A stretch of DNA of 64,000 nucleotides from assembly GCF_000003815.2 (NCBI RefSeq), contig NC_049994.1, positions 6,418,858-6,482,857 of the forward strand. Direction: 5' to 3'. This document shows, in pieces, positions 27,510 through 38,919 of this stretch. The stretch is from Branchiostoma floridae (Eukaryota > Chordata > Leptocardii > Amphioxiformes > Branchiostomatidae). Numbering within the stretch: position 1 is the stretch's first letter; each line of letters starts with the position of its first letter. The position numbers and the translations under genes are program-made. The notes below the pieces were generated by a model, which ran no database searches, was not told the DNA's origin, and worked only from the letters and a program-made list of their open reading frames with translations.

Positions 27510-28020
27510 GCTTCACTCTTTCTTTACTATCCTTTTTTCAACCTCCTTGATTAAAGTAACTCGATCCACTTGCTCTTCTCTTCTCTTCTGTTCTCTTCTC
27601 TTCTCTTCTCTTCTCTTCTCTTCTCTTCTCTTCTCTTCTCTTCTCTTCTCTTCTGTTCTCTTCTCTTCTCTGCTCTTCTCTGCTCTGCTCTGCTCTGCAA
27701 TGCAATGCAATGCAATGCAAAACTACCGAGGTCACGGGTAAATTTCTCATCACTCGGTTTCAAGTGATGAAGTCGTCACTGGCTTACCAGTGGGGAATAT
27801 TATCGTCAATAGTTTTCCAATGACGAGGACACTTCAGCTGGTAAACTTAGTAACCACACTCATAGCTTCCACTGACTCGACTTCACTCTTTCTTTACTAT
27901 CCCTTTTTCAACCTCCTTGATTAAAGTAACTCGATCCACTTGCTCTTCTCTTCTCTTCTCTTCTCTGCTCTGCTCTGCTCTGCTCTGCAATGCAATGCAG
28001 TGCAATGCAATGCAATGTAA
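27510..28020 (+). repeat. TTCTC pentanucleotide microsatellites in a tandem duplication
   Basis: (TTCTC)n spans about 27573-27670, then TCTGC and AATGC steps. A block CTTTCTTTACTATCC, TTGATTAAAGTAACTCGATC, CACTTGC plus TTCTC tract recurs at about 27885-28020, so unit and flank were duplicated with a period near 370 bp. ORFs here are simple-sequence artefacts. Confidence 0.9.
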
Positions 28021-28680
28021 TCAGCATGTAAGTTTGCAGCAAAGCCAAATTTGATTATTCATAACACCTACTGATGACTGGTGACGATCCCCGTCAGACA
28101 AAGAAAGGCACCATGGCCTCAGTATTTTTACTATAGGCCAGGTATTTTCAATATGCAAGATTGCAAGTTCAGATTATTTTTACGTACAAATCTCAAAAAT
28201 TACATGCAAAATGCAAGTTAAGTATGTGTATTTTGAACCCTGCCTTATGATTCTGTCGACCCAAACCCTGAAGAATGCTGTAAAAAAAGTAAAAACAAGA
28301 ATATGCCTTAATTTACGGAGCAAGAAGAGTTGACAAGAATTTAAACACAAAGTGGATGGTTCTTATAATCATGGCTGGGATTTATTAAATTTGAATCACT
28401 GAACTGTCACTTGCAGTTTCTACTATACCACCCCCCCCCCCTGCCCCGCTCAGTGCAAGGCACCATGGTACATGTGATGATTCTTTAAATTAATCAGCTA
28501 TTTACAATTTAATGGTATTCCCTGTCAATAGTCTATTTTTCACGCTGATACAAGGAGGTGCCTATTATATAATCAATAGCCATGCCTTTTCTTTATATTG
28601 CTGTGAAGAAATAGAGGAAATGATAATCTGAACATGATTCAACAGACTGAGTGTTTTATTTGCTCCCAGATTTTTGAATA
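28021..28680. other. Intergenic, nothing recognised
   Basis: Upstream of ZNF830 on its 5' side. AT-rich, with a C run near 28432-28441. No exon or element ends recognised. Confidence 0.5.
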
Positions 28681-30808
28681 AAGGGTTCGCTTAAAATGCT
28701 GGGCTGTCTACCAGGCCAGGCTACCTGGCCTGTCTACCTGGCCTGGCTATTACGTCAGGCTTCTCAGATCCCCCCTTTCATAGCCCCATCATGTGGCACT
28801 CAGCCAAAATAGCTGATTGACAGGCATAGCAATTGCTAATTTCAAACCCTGCCAGTGACCTGAGGTTGGCCTGTCCACTGGCTGGACCCTTCGGGAATGT
28901 GTCTGGGAGGCCTTCCTTTACGGTGTGTCAGGAACACATTCAAGTGCTGTACCAGCACTGTGTTCGGTACATGCTTTAGGTTGTTAGACCTAGAAAACAG
29001 AGGTCCTGGGTTCAAATCTTTTGACATGTCACAAAATCTGTGCTGATTACAGTACTTTCCCCACTCCAACTTGTACAAGGGGGTTGGAGAGAATATTGGC
29101 AGTGGAAGGAGAGGATTGGGCTCTGTCCTGGACACAAAAATTGTACAGTGGATAACAATCCACAGCCTCAAAAAGGCTATGTGACTACCGAGATTGTATA
29201 TGTCAACATGGCATACTAGCATAGAGAACAAGGAGGTACATGTAATGATACCCCCCCTTGGTCAGTACAAGTTTAGCTTTACAGTGATTTATGCTCTTCC
29301 TTCTTGTTGCACAAGCTGAGATAGTTTCTGTTCTAGAAGACAGATATTCAATAAAGAAACGAATTTCTGTTGCTGGCAAGCCTATTCTTACACACAAACA
29401 CAGACACATTCACACACACACAAACATACACTCACACAGTAACATGCATTGGCATAATACCGGTCATAAGCCTTATACCGGTCGATTAAAAATAGTGGAA
29501 CTTAAAGTGTAACTGAAATGAAATCGTCAGTAGCATTTTCTACCAATAATGTAAAAATTTGATCTTTTCTGAAAAAGTCAATGCAAGTTTCAAATCAATT
29601 GTCCGTCCGGAAGTCCCTCAAACAGCGACATAAAAATGTGTACTTTGAGCTCTTTGCTGGAACTAATTAGGAACATGCCGTGACGTCATTTTAGTTAGTC
29701 CCTACTAGCTGGTATCTACACATGCAACAATAGTTATTTCTGAGGTATGCACGCTTCAGACATCTAGGTGTCCAATACATAATTTACAAAGCATCGATAA
29801 CAATGCATTCGAAGACAACAAGGCCAAAAGTTTTCAGGTCATTTTCAGGGCAGGCGAGCTCGTCGTGGGACAAACACACTGTCACGTTCATCGCCAGATT
29901 TGTAGATAATAATCACATGTGCTCACGGCACAAGACGAGCATGATTCAACAGCAATCTTGAATTTCTTTTGGTGACCTACAACTCGTGTAAAAGTGTGAG
30001 GAACTGTTGCATAATAGCCCGGATCTACGGCTGAATGGGTCAAATTGAACGTGCGCCGCCATTTTCCCGCCATTTTTAATGCTACGACCAGCAGTAAAGT
30101 TTTACGTCATAGCGGTTGTGACGGACCAAAATTAAATGAAAATTCTTGTCAGTATACGCCCATTTTCTCATGACTTTTTGTATGCTCATGCAGATTTTTG
30201 TTTTGTGCAACTACTAACAGGAAAGAAAGGAACAACAGAGGATGAATAAAGGTACATAGCGGCAGTTAATTGTGCCGTGTTTCGTTCGACCGGTATAGTG
30301 CACCCCCTTCCAACCACGCGCCCGTTCTCCGTGCAATTCCGCGGTGTGTTCCAATTACGATATAAATATGTTTTTAGCAGGACCAGAGAGACAAAATAAT
30401 TTACACAGAAGAAGTGGCAAAGGTAAGCTGTAACAGCAACATGTAACTGGAGAAAATGATGCGTTGATCATTTGCCAAATTAGCACTGGTTGAGAAATTG
30501 CAGTAAACCGACCGGTATTATGCCAATGGATGTTACTGGTACTTGTGTTCCTGACACACACACTGCAAGCAAGGCCTCCCTTAGACACATCCCAAAGGAC
30601 CCAGCCAGTGGTGGACAGGCCAGCATCAGGTCACTGGTAGGGTTTGAGATTAGCAATTACTATGCCTGTCAATCAGCTATTTTGGCTGAGTGCCATATGA
30701 TGGGGCTATGAATGGGGGGATCTGAGCAGCCTGACGTGATAGCCAGGCCAGGTAGACAGGCCAGGTAGCCTGGCCTGGTAGACAGCCCAGCCATTTAAGC
30801 GAACCCTT
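28681..30808. mobile_element. Composite long inverted-repeat element
   Basis: Left AAGGGTTCGCTTAAAATGCT, right inverted AGCGAACCCTT. The arms run about 265 bp with the GCCAGGCTACCTGGCCTG block. The left arm stops near 28945 and resumes at about 29437 (TAACATGCATTGGCATAATA), so an insert of about 490 bp, SINE-like with a CA tail, split it. The interior between ACCGGT-bearing inner ends (29467-30510) has no clear ORF. Confidence 0.75.
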
Positions 30809-32114
30809 GAATAAATTCCTACCTGGCTGTATACAGTAGTGTAGATTCAATATCTATAAAGTATTACACATGAAAATTAAGCTTCCCTGGTTTGATCTTT
30901 AAGGAACATCTAATATTTATTTGAGAGATTCTTCAGATCTAACAATATAAATTTTTGAACAGACTGAAAGTACGTTAAAGCAATGAAATTAGGAAGACTA
31001 GAAAGCATGTTCAACATTTGTTCTTGTTTCTCTGCTGAGTCTTCTGATTTGAAGCTTCAACTCAATCAGTTAGTGAGATATATATTATATATGTACAGAA
31101 TTAGAAGCTGTTATTGACATATTGTCTAGCTTGAACATGTAATCTAATTGTAAAATTACATGTACAAATACGCCTTTGTTGCACAGCAGTATTGCCTATA
31201 CTATACAGTATTAGTAGGTAAGCGTACCATAAGGGTTGACCAAATGAAATATCCAGGAACTACTAGTACTTACTAAGTACTACATTGATGCTGATATACA
31301 AGATTAGTATATTGAACGGAAATATTCTGATAACATCTATGTGTTGACTTAAGGCACCACAATACATTGTAGTAACCTGCATGGGTACTATCCTCCATAG
31401 TGACTGCTGGCTCAATCTTTTTGCTGGCTATCCACGTGGTTAAGCCAGCAAACAATATTGATTGAGCCAGCTTAGTCACACAGAGGATGGATTTTTGCTA
31501 TAGAATTCTGAGTCAGGCTTTTAGGTACTAGTAGGATTTTATTATGGGTCCAAATTTCTTGGTGTGTCATGGTAAGTACAAGACAATTGTAGGGGATCCA
31601 GGGGCATCCACCTTCCATGGTGCAGAGTTTTCAAGAATTTTAAGTTAAAATGGTGCATTCTTATTATAAGGTACATTGTATCCTGAGGGGCAAAATTACT
31701 GTCAGAGAGGTCACAACTTTAAAAGTTTAATAGAAGACTGTGAGTGTGACTAATCTCAAACCAGATCTACGGTGCGTAATGTACATGTATAGTATCAAAC
31801 TCCGGTGCCCGTTTGACTCCCTTGGCCGGCTATACTCCTTGGCCAGCTTTGATAATTATCTTATGGCACCGTAGGATCTGCTTGGAGATTAAGTATGATC
31901 ACAAATGACCTAGTGACACCCCTGGTCAGTCAGAATTTCATGCTTGTCTGATCCCCAGTGTAAGGGCATCTAGTGCATCTAATTTCTTGTTATTTCAAGA
32001 AAAGTGCGTCCAAATGATGCTCTGAAGCAATGCAATCTGAGTACTGAATTCAAAGTCATAGAATTTGATCATGTCTTTGCTTTCATACTCATAGCGCTCT
32101 TCCTTTAAAAGGAA
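30809..32114. other. Intergenic with small palindromes
   Basis: Contains two imperfect hairpins: 31370-31495 (TGGCTCAATCTTTTTGCTGG against CCAGCAAACAATATTGATTG) and about 31764-31880 (ATCTACGGTGC against GGCACCGTAGGATC). The rest is unremarkable; the 3' UTR of the TRIM gene may extend into it. Confidence 0.45.
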
Positions 32115-33941
32115 TCAGTAATCATTGAGAATGGTGACTGTGTTGTGAATGTCGTCAGTCACGAGCAACTGTCCCTTCGGCGCCATGGCAACGGCCACAG
32201 GACGACCCTCCACACTTGTGACATATCTTAAGAAGTTCCCTGTCTTATCGTACACCACCACATTCTTGTTTCCCTTGTCTGCCACGATGATGTTACCAGA
32301 GCTGTTGGTACAGATTCCCCCTGGGTACTTCAGTTCACCCTCTCCGCTCCCCTCCCCTCCGAAAACGGACAGCAAGTGTCCGTCCTCACGATACACGTAC
32401 ACGCACGAGCTCATGAAGTGTGTTACAAAGATATGCCCTCCTTTGTTTATGTTTATGTACTGAGGCCGTTCCATCTCCTGTTCGCCCCCCACCGTTCTCT
32501 CAAGCGTCCCGTCCGGCCTGTATACACAAAGCACGCCTTGTGGCGTTATCGAGCCTGACGTCTCTGTTATGATGATGTTGTTCCGAATCGTGTCAACGGT
32601 AATTTTTCTCTGCCGTCCAGTTCGCTTCAGGTCAATCTTGGTCAACAGCTTGCCCCTGGGGGTGTAGTGTATGGCATACTCAGCAGATCTGTCCGAACCC
32701 ACCACCCACAGGTTCCCGTCCTTGTCCGTGGACACGTCTTCAGGTTTCATTCTCTGTTTCGTCGACATGAGGGATTTGAACATGCCCTGCTCTGAGACAA
32801 CCGTCGGGAACTGGTGGAGAAATGTTCCCTGTAGGTTGAAGCTTTGGATCCTTTCGTTTCCATAGTCTGATACGAACACGAGGCCATCTTTGGATACTGT
32901 TATCCCGTGCGGTCTGTCGAATTTCCCCCGTTCCGATCCCCATCCACCAAACTTCAAGATCTGTGGCGGATCGTGACGGTGGTCACCCATGGCTTCTGAT
33001 GACCCATGGCTATCGGGGAGTGAGATGGACTGGACAGTTACAAACCCTAGTGGTGGTACAGTCACCTCTACACACTGAAAGACAGCAACCTTTGCTTGCT
33101 TAGGACTTTGCTCCGCTCTGCCCTTGTACTTTCCCACCAGTCGGTTCATATTGACCTCCAGATCAGAGGACATTCTCCCCTTTTGCTGTATCGTTTGCTC
33201 TGCATTATCACATGCGGCGGATATTTCTGCAACTTTTGACAAAATGTCATCTCTTTGGCTTTGTATGGATTCCAGGTTCAGTGCGTATCTGTCTTCCACT
33301 TTCGATAGCAGGCCATTCTTATTTTCTGTCAGCGTCTGTATTGTTTCGTTGAAAGCTGCAGTGATGGTGCTTTCTGTCAGGTTCTTTTGCTCAGTCAGGA
33401 ACTTTTCCTTGTCTCTAAGATCTCGCAGAAGGCTGCAGTATGTCTCTACGACATCCCTTCCCTCCACTACCAGTGTTTGAACCGATTTCCGTCTCTCCTG
33501 CGCGGCCAGTTTCAAAGACATTGTACTATGACCCCTGTGGGCCTCATCCAAACAAGTCACACACAACGGCACACAGCATTCCTCACAGTATAGCGATAGC
33601 TGTTCGCCAGGGTGAAAATTGCACTGATCGGAAGATGCACTAGGCTCTCGGAATTTCTGTTTGTCAGCGGCAGAAAAGCTCTGCTGGACGATTCGTCCAC
33701 AGAGACTCGCTACAAGGTGGTTGTCGGGTAAGGCGGTGACCCCTCTGGGTGGTAGACTGAATGGTTGACGGCAGTTTGGGCATTCCAGAGGGGTTCTGAC
33801 TTCAACGTGGTCCTTTAGACAGTCCTGACAGAAGGTGTGCTGACAGGGCAGCACCTTGGGCCTGGTGAACAGCTCCAGGCAGATGCTGCAGGACAGTTCT
33901 TCATGGATTTGCTCGCCAAGACTCTGTGAAAGGGCAGCCAT
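32115..33941 (-). CDS. TRIM-NHL protein (RING, B-box, coiled coil, NHL propeller)
   Basis: Single coding exon, 608 aa from the ATG at 33941, which has a strong context (ACCATGG); the frame extends seven codons upstream to another ATG but with no such context. Domains: a C3HC4 RING at residues 18-60 (CSICLELF, CQHTFCQDC, CPNC), a B-box type 2 at about 108-139 (CNFHPGEQLSLYCEEC, HRGH), a coiled coil to about 265, and from about 330 a beta-propeller of NHL-like repeats (GKFDRPHGITVSKDGLVFVS, GELKYPGGICTNSSGNIIVA, GRPVAVAMAPKGQLLVTDD). This is the TRIM2/3/56/71 layout, usually an E2-recruiting ubiquitin ligase with an RNA- or protein-binding propeller. No filamin domain is seen between coil and propeller. 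Intronless TRIM-NHL genes are numerous in amphioxus, so orthology to one vertebrate gene is not claimed. An acceptor-like CCACAG lies just upstream, so a 5' UTR exon is possible. Confidence 0.93.
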   Translation of the reverse strand: MAALSQSLGEQIHEELSCSICLELFTRPKVLPCQHTFCQDCLKDHVEVRTPLECPNCRQPFSLPPRGVTALPDNHLVASLCGRIVQQSFSAADKQKFREPSASSDQCNFHPGEQLSLYCEECCVPLCVTCLDEAHRGHSTMSLKLAAQERRKSVQTLVVEGRDVVETYCSLLRDLRDKEKFLTEQKNLTESTITAAFNETIQTLTENKNGLLSKVEDRYALNLESIQSQRDDILSKVAEISAACDNAEQTIQQKGRMSSDLEVNMNRLVGKYKGRAEQSPKQAKVAVFQCVEVTVPPLGFVTVQSISLPDSHGSSEAMGDHRHDPPQILKFGGWGSERGKFDRPHGITVSKDGLVFVSDYGNERIQSFNLQGTFLHQFPTVVSEQGMFKSLMSTKQRMKPEDVSTDKDGNLWVVGSDRSAEYAIHYTPRGKLLTKIDLKRTGRQRKITVDTIRNNIIITETSGSITPQGVLCVYRPDGTLERTVGGEQEMERPQYININKGGHIFVTHFMSSCVYVYREDGHLLSVFGGEGSGEGELKYPGGICTNSSGNIIVADKGNKNVVVYDKTGNFLRYVTSVEGRPVAVAMAPKGQLLVTDDIHNTVTILNDY

Positions 33942-34094
33942 GGTTTCTGTGGCTAAGTACAAAATGTAGACTAACCTTTAAGTTAGCATAATAGCAGTCC
34001 CACCCCCAGTCAAAGTCCATCTTTTCAGCCTATACAATGTAGGTAGGTTAACTTTATAACTGATTAACCTGGAGTATGACTCCTGGAGTCCAGT

Positions 34095-34624
34095 CATAGA
34101 CGACTTTCACACTTCCCATAATACATTGCGACAGGGTTCCGGATATGGATGTTGACTGGGATGTTACCACCGTTGCCCAGGGTGCAAAACCAGGGTGAAA
34201 CCAGCAAAAACCTGCAATACGAGGGCGGCAAAGCATATAAACTAATGAGTTGTCCAAAAAATATTGTAAAACTATTATCAGGGCTGAGAATGTTCCAATT
34301 TTTGTGGTCAGAAGTATAAACCAACAAGCCGGCACCACTGTGGCTGTTAGTTGGCTTCACCCGATGACCTCACGGGTCATGACTTGCATTTCGTCTGCAG
34401 CCTTTGTTCTTTGTTGTCAGAAAGTGATTTTTACCATGTCCCGGGCACTGTAACTATATTTGCTAGACAAATCATTAGTTAATATGCTTTGCCGCCGTCG
34501 TACTGAAGGTTTTAGCTGTTTTCAGCCTGGTTTCGCACCCTGGGCAAGGGTGGTACATCCCAGTCAACATCCATATCCGGAACCCTGTCGCAGTGTATTA
34601 TGGGAAGTGTGAAAGTCGTCTATG
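34095..34624. mobile_element. Foldback element upstream of the TRIM gene
   Basis: The left arm 34095-34240 (CATAGACGACTTTCACACTT onward) is inverted at about 34460-34624 (AAGTGTGAAAGTCGTCTATG), some 145-160 bp with few mismatches. It lies about 150 bp upstream of the TRIM start and may overlap its promoter. Confidence 0.8.
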
Positions 34625-35007
34625 TGAATTTTGTGGGTATCAGTGTTTATGTATATGTGTGTGTGTGTGTGATCATAGACCTGTATTTCTTTTTAAATTA
34701 GGAATTTTAAGATTTTGATTATCAAATATCTTGATATTTTGAACAAGTTATATCAAAGTATGATATAAAATTCTTTATGTACCACATATTCTGTGTAAAA
34801 TTTTGTAAATTAATGCTGTGTATCAATGATATAACTGGACTAGCACAGTGGGCCATGCAAATTTATTTCATTGGTTCATGGACATGTATATCACAGTAAA
34901 TTTCAGCAACAGGATAAAATAAAACTAATATAACAGAGATACTGTGTATACAGAATACCGATGTTCCCATACATGCATATATGATTTCCATATTAAGTTG
35001 ACACTAC

Positions 35008-35275
35008 GTGGGTACTGGTACAGAAAATTCAGGTACAGGTACCTGTACGGTCCAGTTCCAGAGGATCATGACCAGGTCCAGGTCCGGACCCAGAGGAGGC
35101 CTATCTACCTTCCCAGAATTCCGCAATACAAATCCAAATGAATCCCAGAATTTCACAATACAAAACCAAATGAATGTAGGTCACCGTAAGCCATCTGGGG
35201 TATGTATTGTTGGATGTATATTGGGGAATTCTGGGAAGGTAGATAGGCCTTCTCTGGTCAGGACCTGAACCTAAT
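35008..35275. mobile_element. Nested inverted repeat in a partial hAT-like element
   Basis: The outer text GGGTACTGGTACAGAAAATT and GGTCCAGTTCCAGAGGATCA is an end of the element family complete at 37771-38192. Inside, GGCCTATCTACCTTCCCAGA at 35097 pairs with its complement at about 35235-35250. Confidence 0.6.
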
Positions 35276-36240
35276 TGTATTATTAACACCGTAAATGTTA
35301 CGATGATGTTATGTAAAGTGGCTTGCAGACTGATGAATGAAATATCAATAAAAATTCAAACAAACAAGCAAACAAACAAATCATAATCAGAGGCTTTAAT
35401 AAGACTCTTAGTACATGACTGTATGCAATTTATTGAAGAAAAGACTTTTAGTGATTCAGGCTGTACAATATATAGAAATGATTTACAAATTACAGTATGC
35501 ATTCTGTACATTTAAAATCAAAGACTCAATAGTTATACATTACCCAGTATGTACAACATAAACATATACATCTAAACATCACTTTGATATGCATAATGTA
35601 TAGAAGGCTCTAAACTCTTGAATCAAGACCACAAAATTATTAATCACAGTACATTGAGCTTAAATAGCATGCTTTGATCAGTTCAGTTCAATTCATGATG
35701 ATCATAGTCATACGAGGTGCCATTAACAATGTCTGACCAATAGAAGATAGCAATGCATGGTAGCATGCTTTGATAGCTTGATATAAATAAAAATTTCAAT
35801 CCATTGATTGCAAGTGACATGACTTGAGCATGATATTCAAGTTCTGACTGTCTTTCTAGTGTCTTTTATTAAGGTTCTCGCGGGCAAACACACATTCACC
35901 CGAATTTTGACCTTATTACGCACGTCAGACTTTACCATCTAAGCCACACAAAACACATAATAACAATAGCTGCATACGAACAACAACTTGTCTATTGGAG
36001 TGTGTACAAAAAAGTCATTCAATCATATGTACAGGTACATGTAAGTACCTTTTAAAGTAAACTATCTTTTAAAGTAAATTATCTGTGATTGAATTAATAT
36101 TTTTAGCAAACTTTGATGTACTGATTTCTTTATACAACGTGACTGTAGAAAAAAGAAGCATTGTATAGTTACTGTATACTGCAATACATCTTAAATATTG
36201 GTTTGAAATTGAAGTATAATTAAGGTGAATATTACCCAGC
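35276..36240. other. Intergenic, nothing recognised
   Basis: AT-rich with a CAAACAAACAAG run near 35360. No exon or element boundary recognised. Confidence 0.45.
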
Positions 36241-36651
36241 TTACATGACTGTAGAGATTTTAATTAATAGTACTCAAGCTCTTGCTAATGTGTCCGACTG
36301 GTGCTCGACCCAGAGGTCGAAGGTTTGAACCCCGGGCCCCCCTCCAAAAGGCACATTCTGGCATAAGGTTTCCATTTGTCCTTCGCCTTAAAAAGTTCAA
36401 CACAAGCAGACACCATGCATATGTATGGTGGAGCCTCAGGCGAAGCAAAAACAAAAGAATTCTTTATATAATAAGAGATGACCTAGGGTGGGGTTACATA
36501 CTGTAAGTGCATTTAAGTTCATGTTTTGTGTCAGCCATTCATGTGTGCTGCAAAGCACAGCTGCCTTACTACACGAAAGGTTGTTCTGTCACAGCTTCAC
36601 TAGAAATCATCAATCATAATTTGCACAATGTATGTGACCATGCCCTAATAC

Positions 36652-36892
36652 CCACTTTCCACTGGGACGGCGCTCTCGCCGCACTCTCTCTGCGACCTTA
36701 AATTTGACAGATCACTCAACAAATTCTATAGAAAAGAAACTTAAAACTTTTTCTACTGTGTGTTTTGTTGTCTTCTCGGTCACACTTTTACATTTTACAT
36801 GATATACCCAGTGTGAAAGTGAAGGTTACACATATCCTATTTAGGTCGCAGTGAGAGCGCAGCGCGATCGCCATCTAGTGCAAAGCGGGCCT
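36652..36892. mobile_element. MITE family 2, copy 3
   Basis: CACTTTCCACTGGGACGGCG to the GGTCGCAGTGAGAGCGCAGC arm. The normal core includes the TTGTTGTCTTCTCGGTCACA block. Confidence 0.75.
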
Positions 36893-37240
36893 AAGTAAAC
36901 ACAGGTTTACCAGTTCTAACTGTAGCTTAGTACCTATATTGTTGAACTTCTTAGATCACAGAACTGAAGATATTTTTACCTAGTAGTACTAGTACTCAAA
37001 GCATGCAAACATGTGGTGAACATTTAGTAGACCCAGACATTACAGGTCTGAACCCCCTAAAGGCACATTTTGGTACATTGTATAAGGTTTTTCATCTGTC
37101 CTTCACCTTAAAACTTTCAATACAAGGAGACAATGGCCCTGCACACCATGTATGGTGGAGCCTCTGGTAAAACAATTAAAGAATTCTTAAAAATACATAT
37201 AAGAGGTAACTTACATAGGTTCTAACTGTAGCTCAGTACC

Positions 37241-37451
37241 TACTGTAAATGCAGAAATGTTTGCGGTGGATTAATGTTTGCGGTTTTCGCGGTGACCACT
37301 TCACCGCGAATTTAAAACCAACGCGAATATTATTCTATCATGATATTAGATTGCAGTCTATGGTGTTACCGCGAACTTAAATCCACCGCGAAAAGTCATT
37401 TTTCCCGCTACCGCGAATTAAATCCCCGCGAACTTTAATACATTTACAGTA
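37241..37451. mobile_element. TACTGTAAATGC palindromic MITE, copy 1
   Basis: TACTGTAAATGCAGAAATGT to ACATTTACAGTA. The arms are full of CGCGGT and ACCGCG words and pair over most of the length. Same family at 43435-43646, 55847-56058 (inverted orientation) and, decayed, 60645-60810. Confidence 0.85.
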
Positions 37452-37770
37452 TTTTGTTTGTAGATTACATGTACATGACTGAAGACATTTTTCTACCAAC
37501 TTAGAGACTCCGTGTACACTCAAAGCATGCCAACGTGCATACGTACGTCATATATTAGTGAACTCAGAAGTCATAATAGTTTGAACTTCCCAAAGTTGCA
37601 TTGTGGTTCTCTTTTTTTGTCCTTCACCTACAAAGTTTCAACACCAAGACAATATATAGCCCTTCACACAGTGTACGCATATGCAGGGGTGCCTCTGGCA
37701 AAACAAAAACAAAAGAATTCTTTATATAAGAGACAGTGACCGGGTGACTTAAAAAGGTTAACGCGTGGAG

Positions 37771-38192
37771 TAGGGCTAGGTATCGGTACAGCGTACCGGT
37801 ACAAAACCGTTTTTTCTTATTGGACCGGTCCAGAAAAACCGGACCTGAAAAAATTAGGTGGACCGGATGTTGGACCGATTAGAAAATTAACATATCATTT
37901 TATAAGGCATTCATACGTTTTGGCGCTTGCAGTTGGAAGAAAATGACAAGAGTGAAGTAGAGTAGAGTTTATAGTAATTTCTACCAATGTTTACAGTCAA
38001 TCGTACAGGTGCAGTTAGCGTTGTAGGATTTTAAAAGTCTAATACTCCACCAAACAGATTTCTTTGTAGTGAAATGGACCATTGGTATGAGTCATACTGA
38101 ATCAGGTCCAGGTTCAGGTCCGGACCTGGACCTGATCCTCTGGACCTGAACCGGACCTGAACCTGAATTTTCTGTACCGGTACCCAGCCCTA
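37771..38192. mobile_element. hAT-like non-autonomous element, copy 2, with 8-bp target duplication
   Basis: Starts TAGGGCTAGGTATCGGTACA, ends TACCGGTACCCAGCCCTA. It is flanked by GCGTGGAG at 37763-37770 and again at 38193-38200, a perfect 8-bp duplication as made by hAT transposases. Colinear with 5786-6218. Confidence 0.88.
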
Positions 38193-38919
38193 GCGTGGAG
38201 CATGTCATATATTAGTGGGCCCAGAAGTCAGAGGTGCCTACTAGTAGGCACAATTTCTATTATATATAACACTAGAAGGTCCCCTTTATCTGTCAGGGGT
38301 AACCTTTGTCTGTTGTATCTAGAAACAGGGAATTTAGAGATGTCAAGTCGACGGACAGTTATCTTAAAACTTTTGAAAATATTGCAATTTGAATCCATCC
38401 ATTAAACTTCAAATTTCCTGTGCTTTTTTAACAACAGATAAAGGTTACCCTGCGAAAAAAGGTTAACTAAATCAAATGTTACTTGTCTATAAGGTTTGCA
38501 TTTGTCGTCGCCAAAAAGGAGACAATTAAAATAGCGCTTCACACAAGGTGAAAACAGAAGAATCATACAGTATGATTAGCGCTTAAGTCATGTACATACA
38601 GGTTTACCAGTTATGTCTTAAACTCACCTTATAGCAATGCTTGATCTAATAATTGCAAGATATCATCACCACACTAAAAGTGTATTGCACTTGAATATAT
38701 GCCTTTAAGTAATAGATCTATTTTTATACTTATACAATCATGTAATATATAATTTGTATTGTGATACTGGCAGCATGGCAGCATTTCCCAACTTTGGTCA
38801 ATGAAAATTGAAATACATGTACTATACACACCAGACCAGTGTATTTAAATATACAGTCTTTTGTATAACAAACATCAACTTGATCAAGCCCTTTAACTTT
38901 GTTTAAGATAAAATTGAGT

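Larger units (their letters stand above)
36241..38600. repeat. Diverged tandem array with tRNA-like heads
   Basis: Four diverged units start near 36245, 36955, 37460 and 38195. Shared order: ACTCAAAGCATGC-like text, a GGTTTGAACCCC-like B-box, AAAGGCACATT, TTTGTCCTTCGCC, ATGGTGGAGCCTC, then AAAAGAATTCTTTATATAA. Unit 1 at 36283-36335 has the best tRNA-like stretch. Two later transposons (37241 and 37771) and a MITE (36652) interrupt the array. Confidence 0.6.

Noticed and set aside
27442-27767. Lys/Arg/Glu-rich (KRREE) and Leu/Ser-rich ORFs on both strands
   Set aside because: Artefacts of the TTCTC pentanucleotide repeat, open in all frames.
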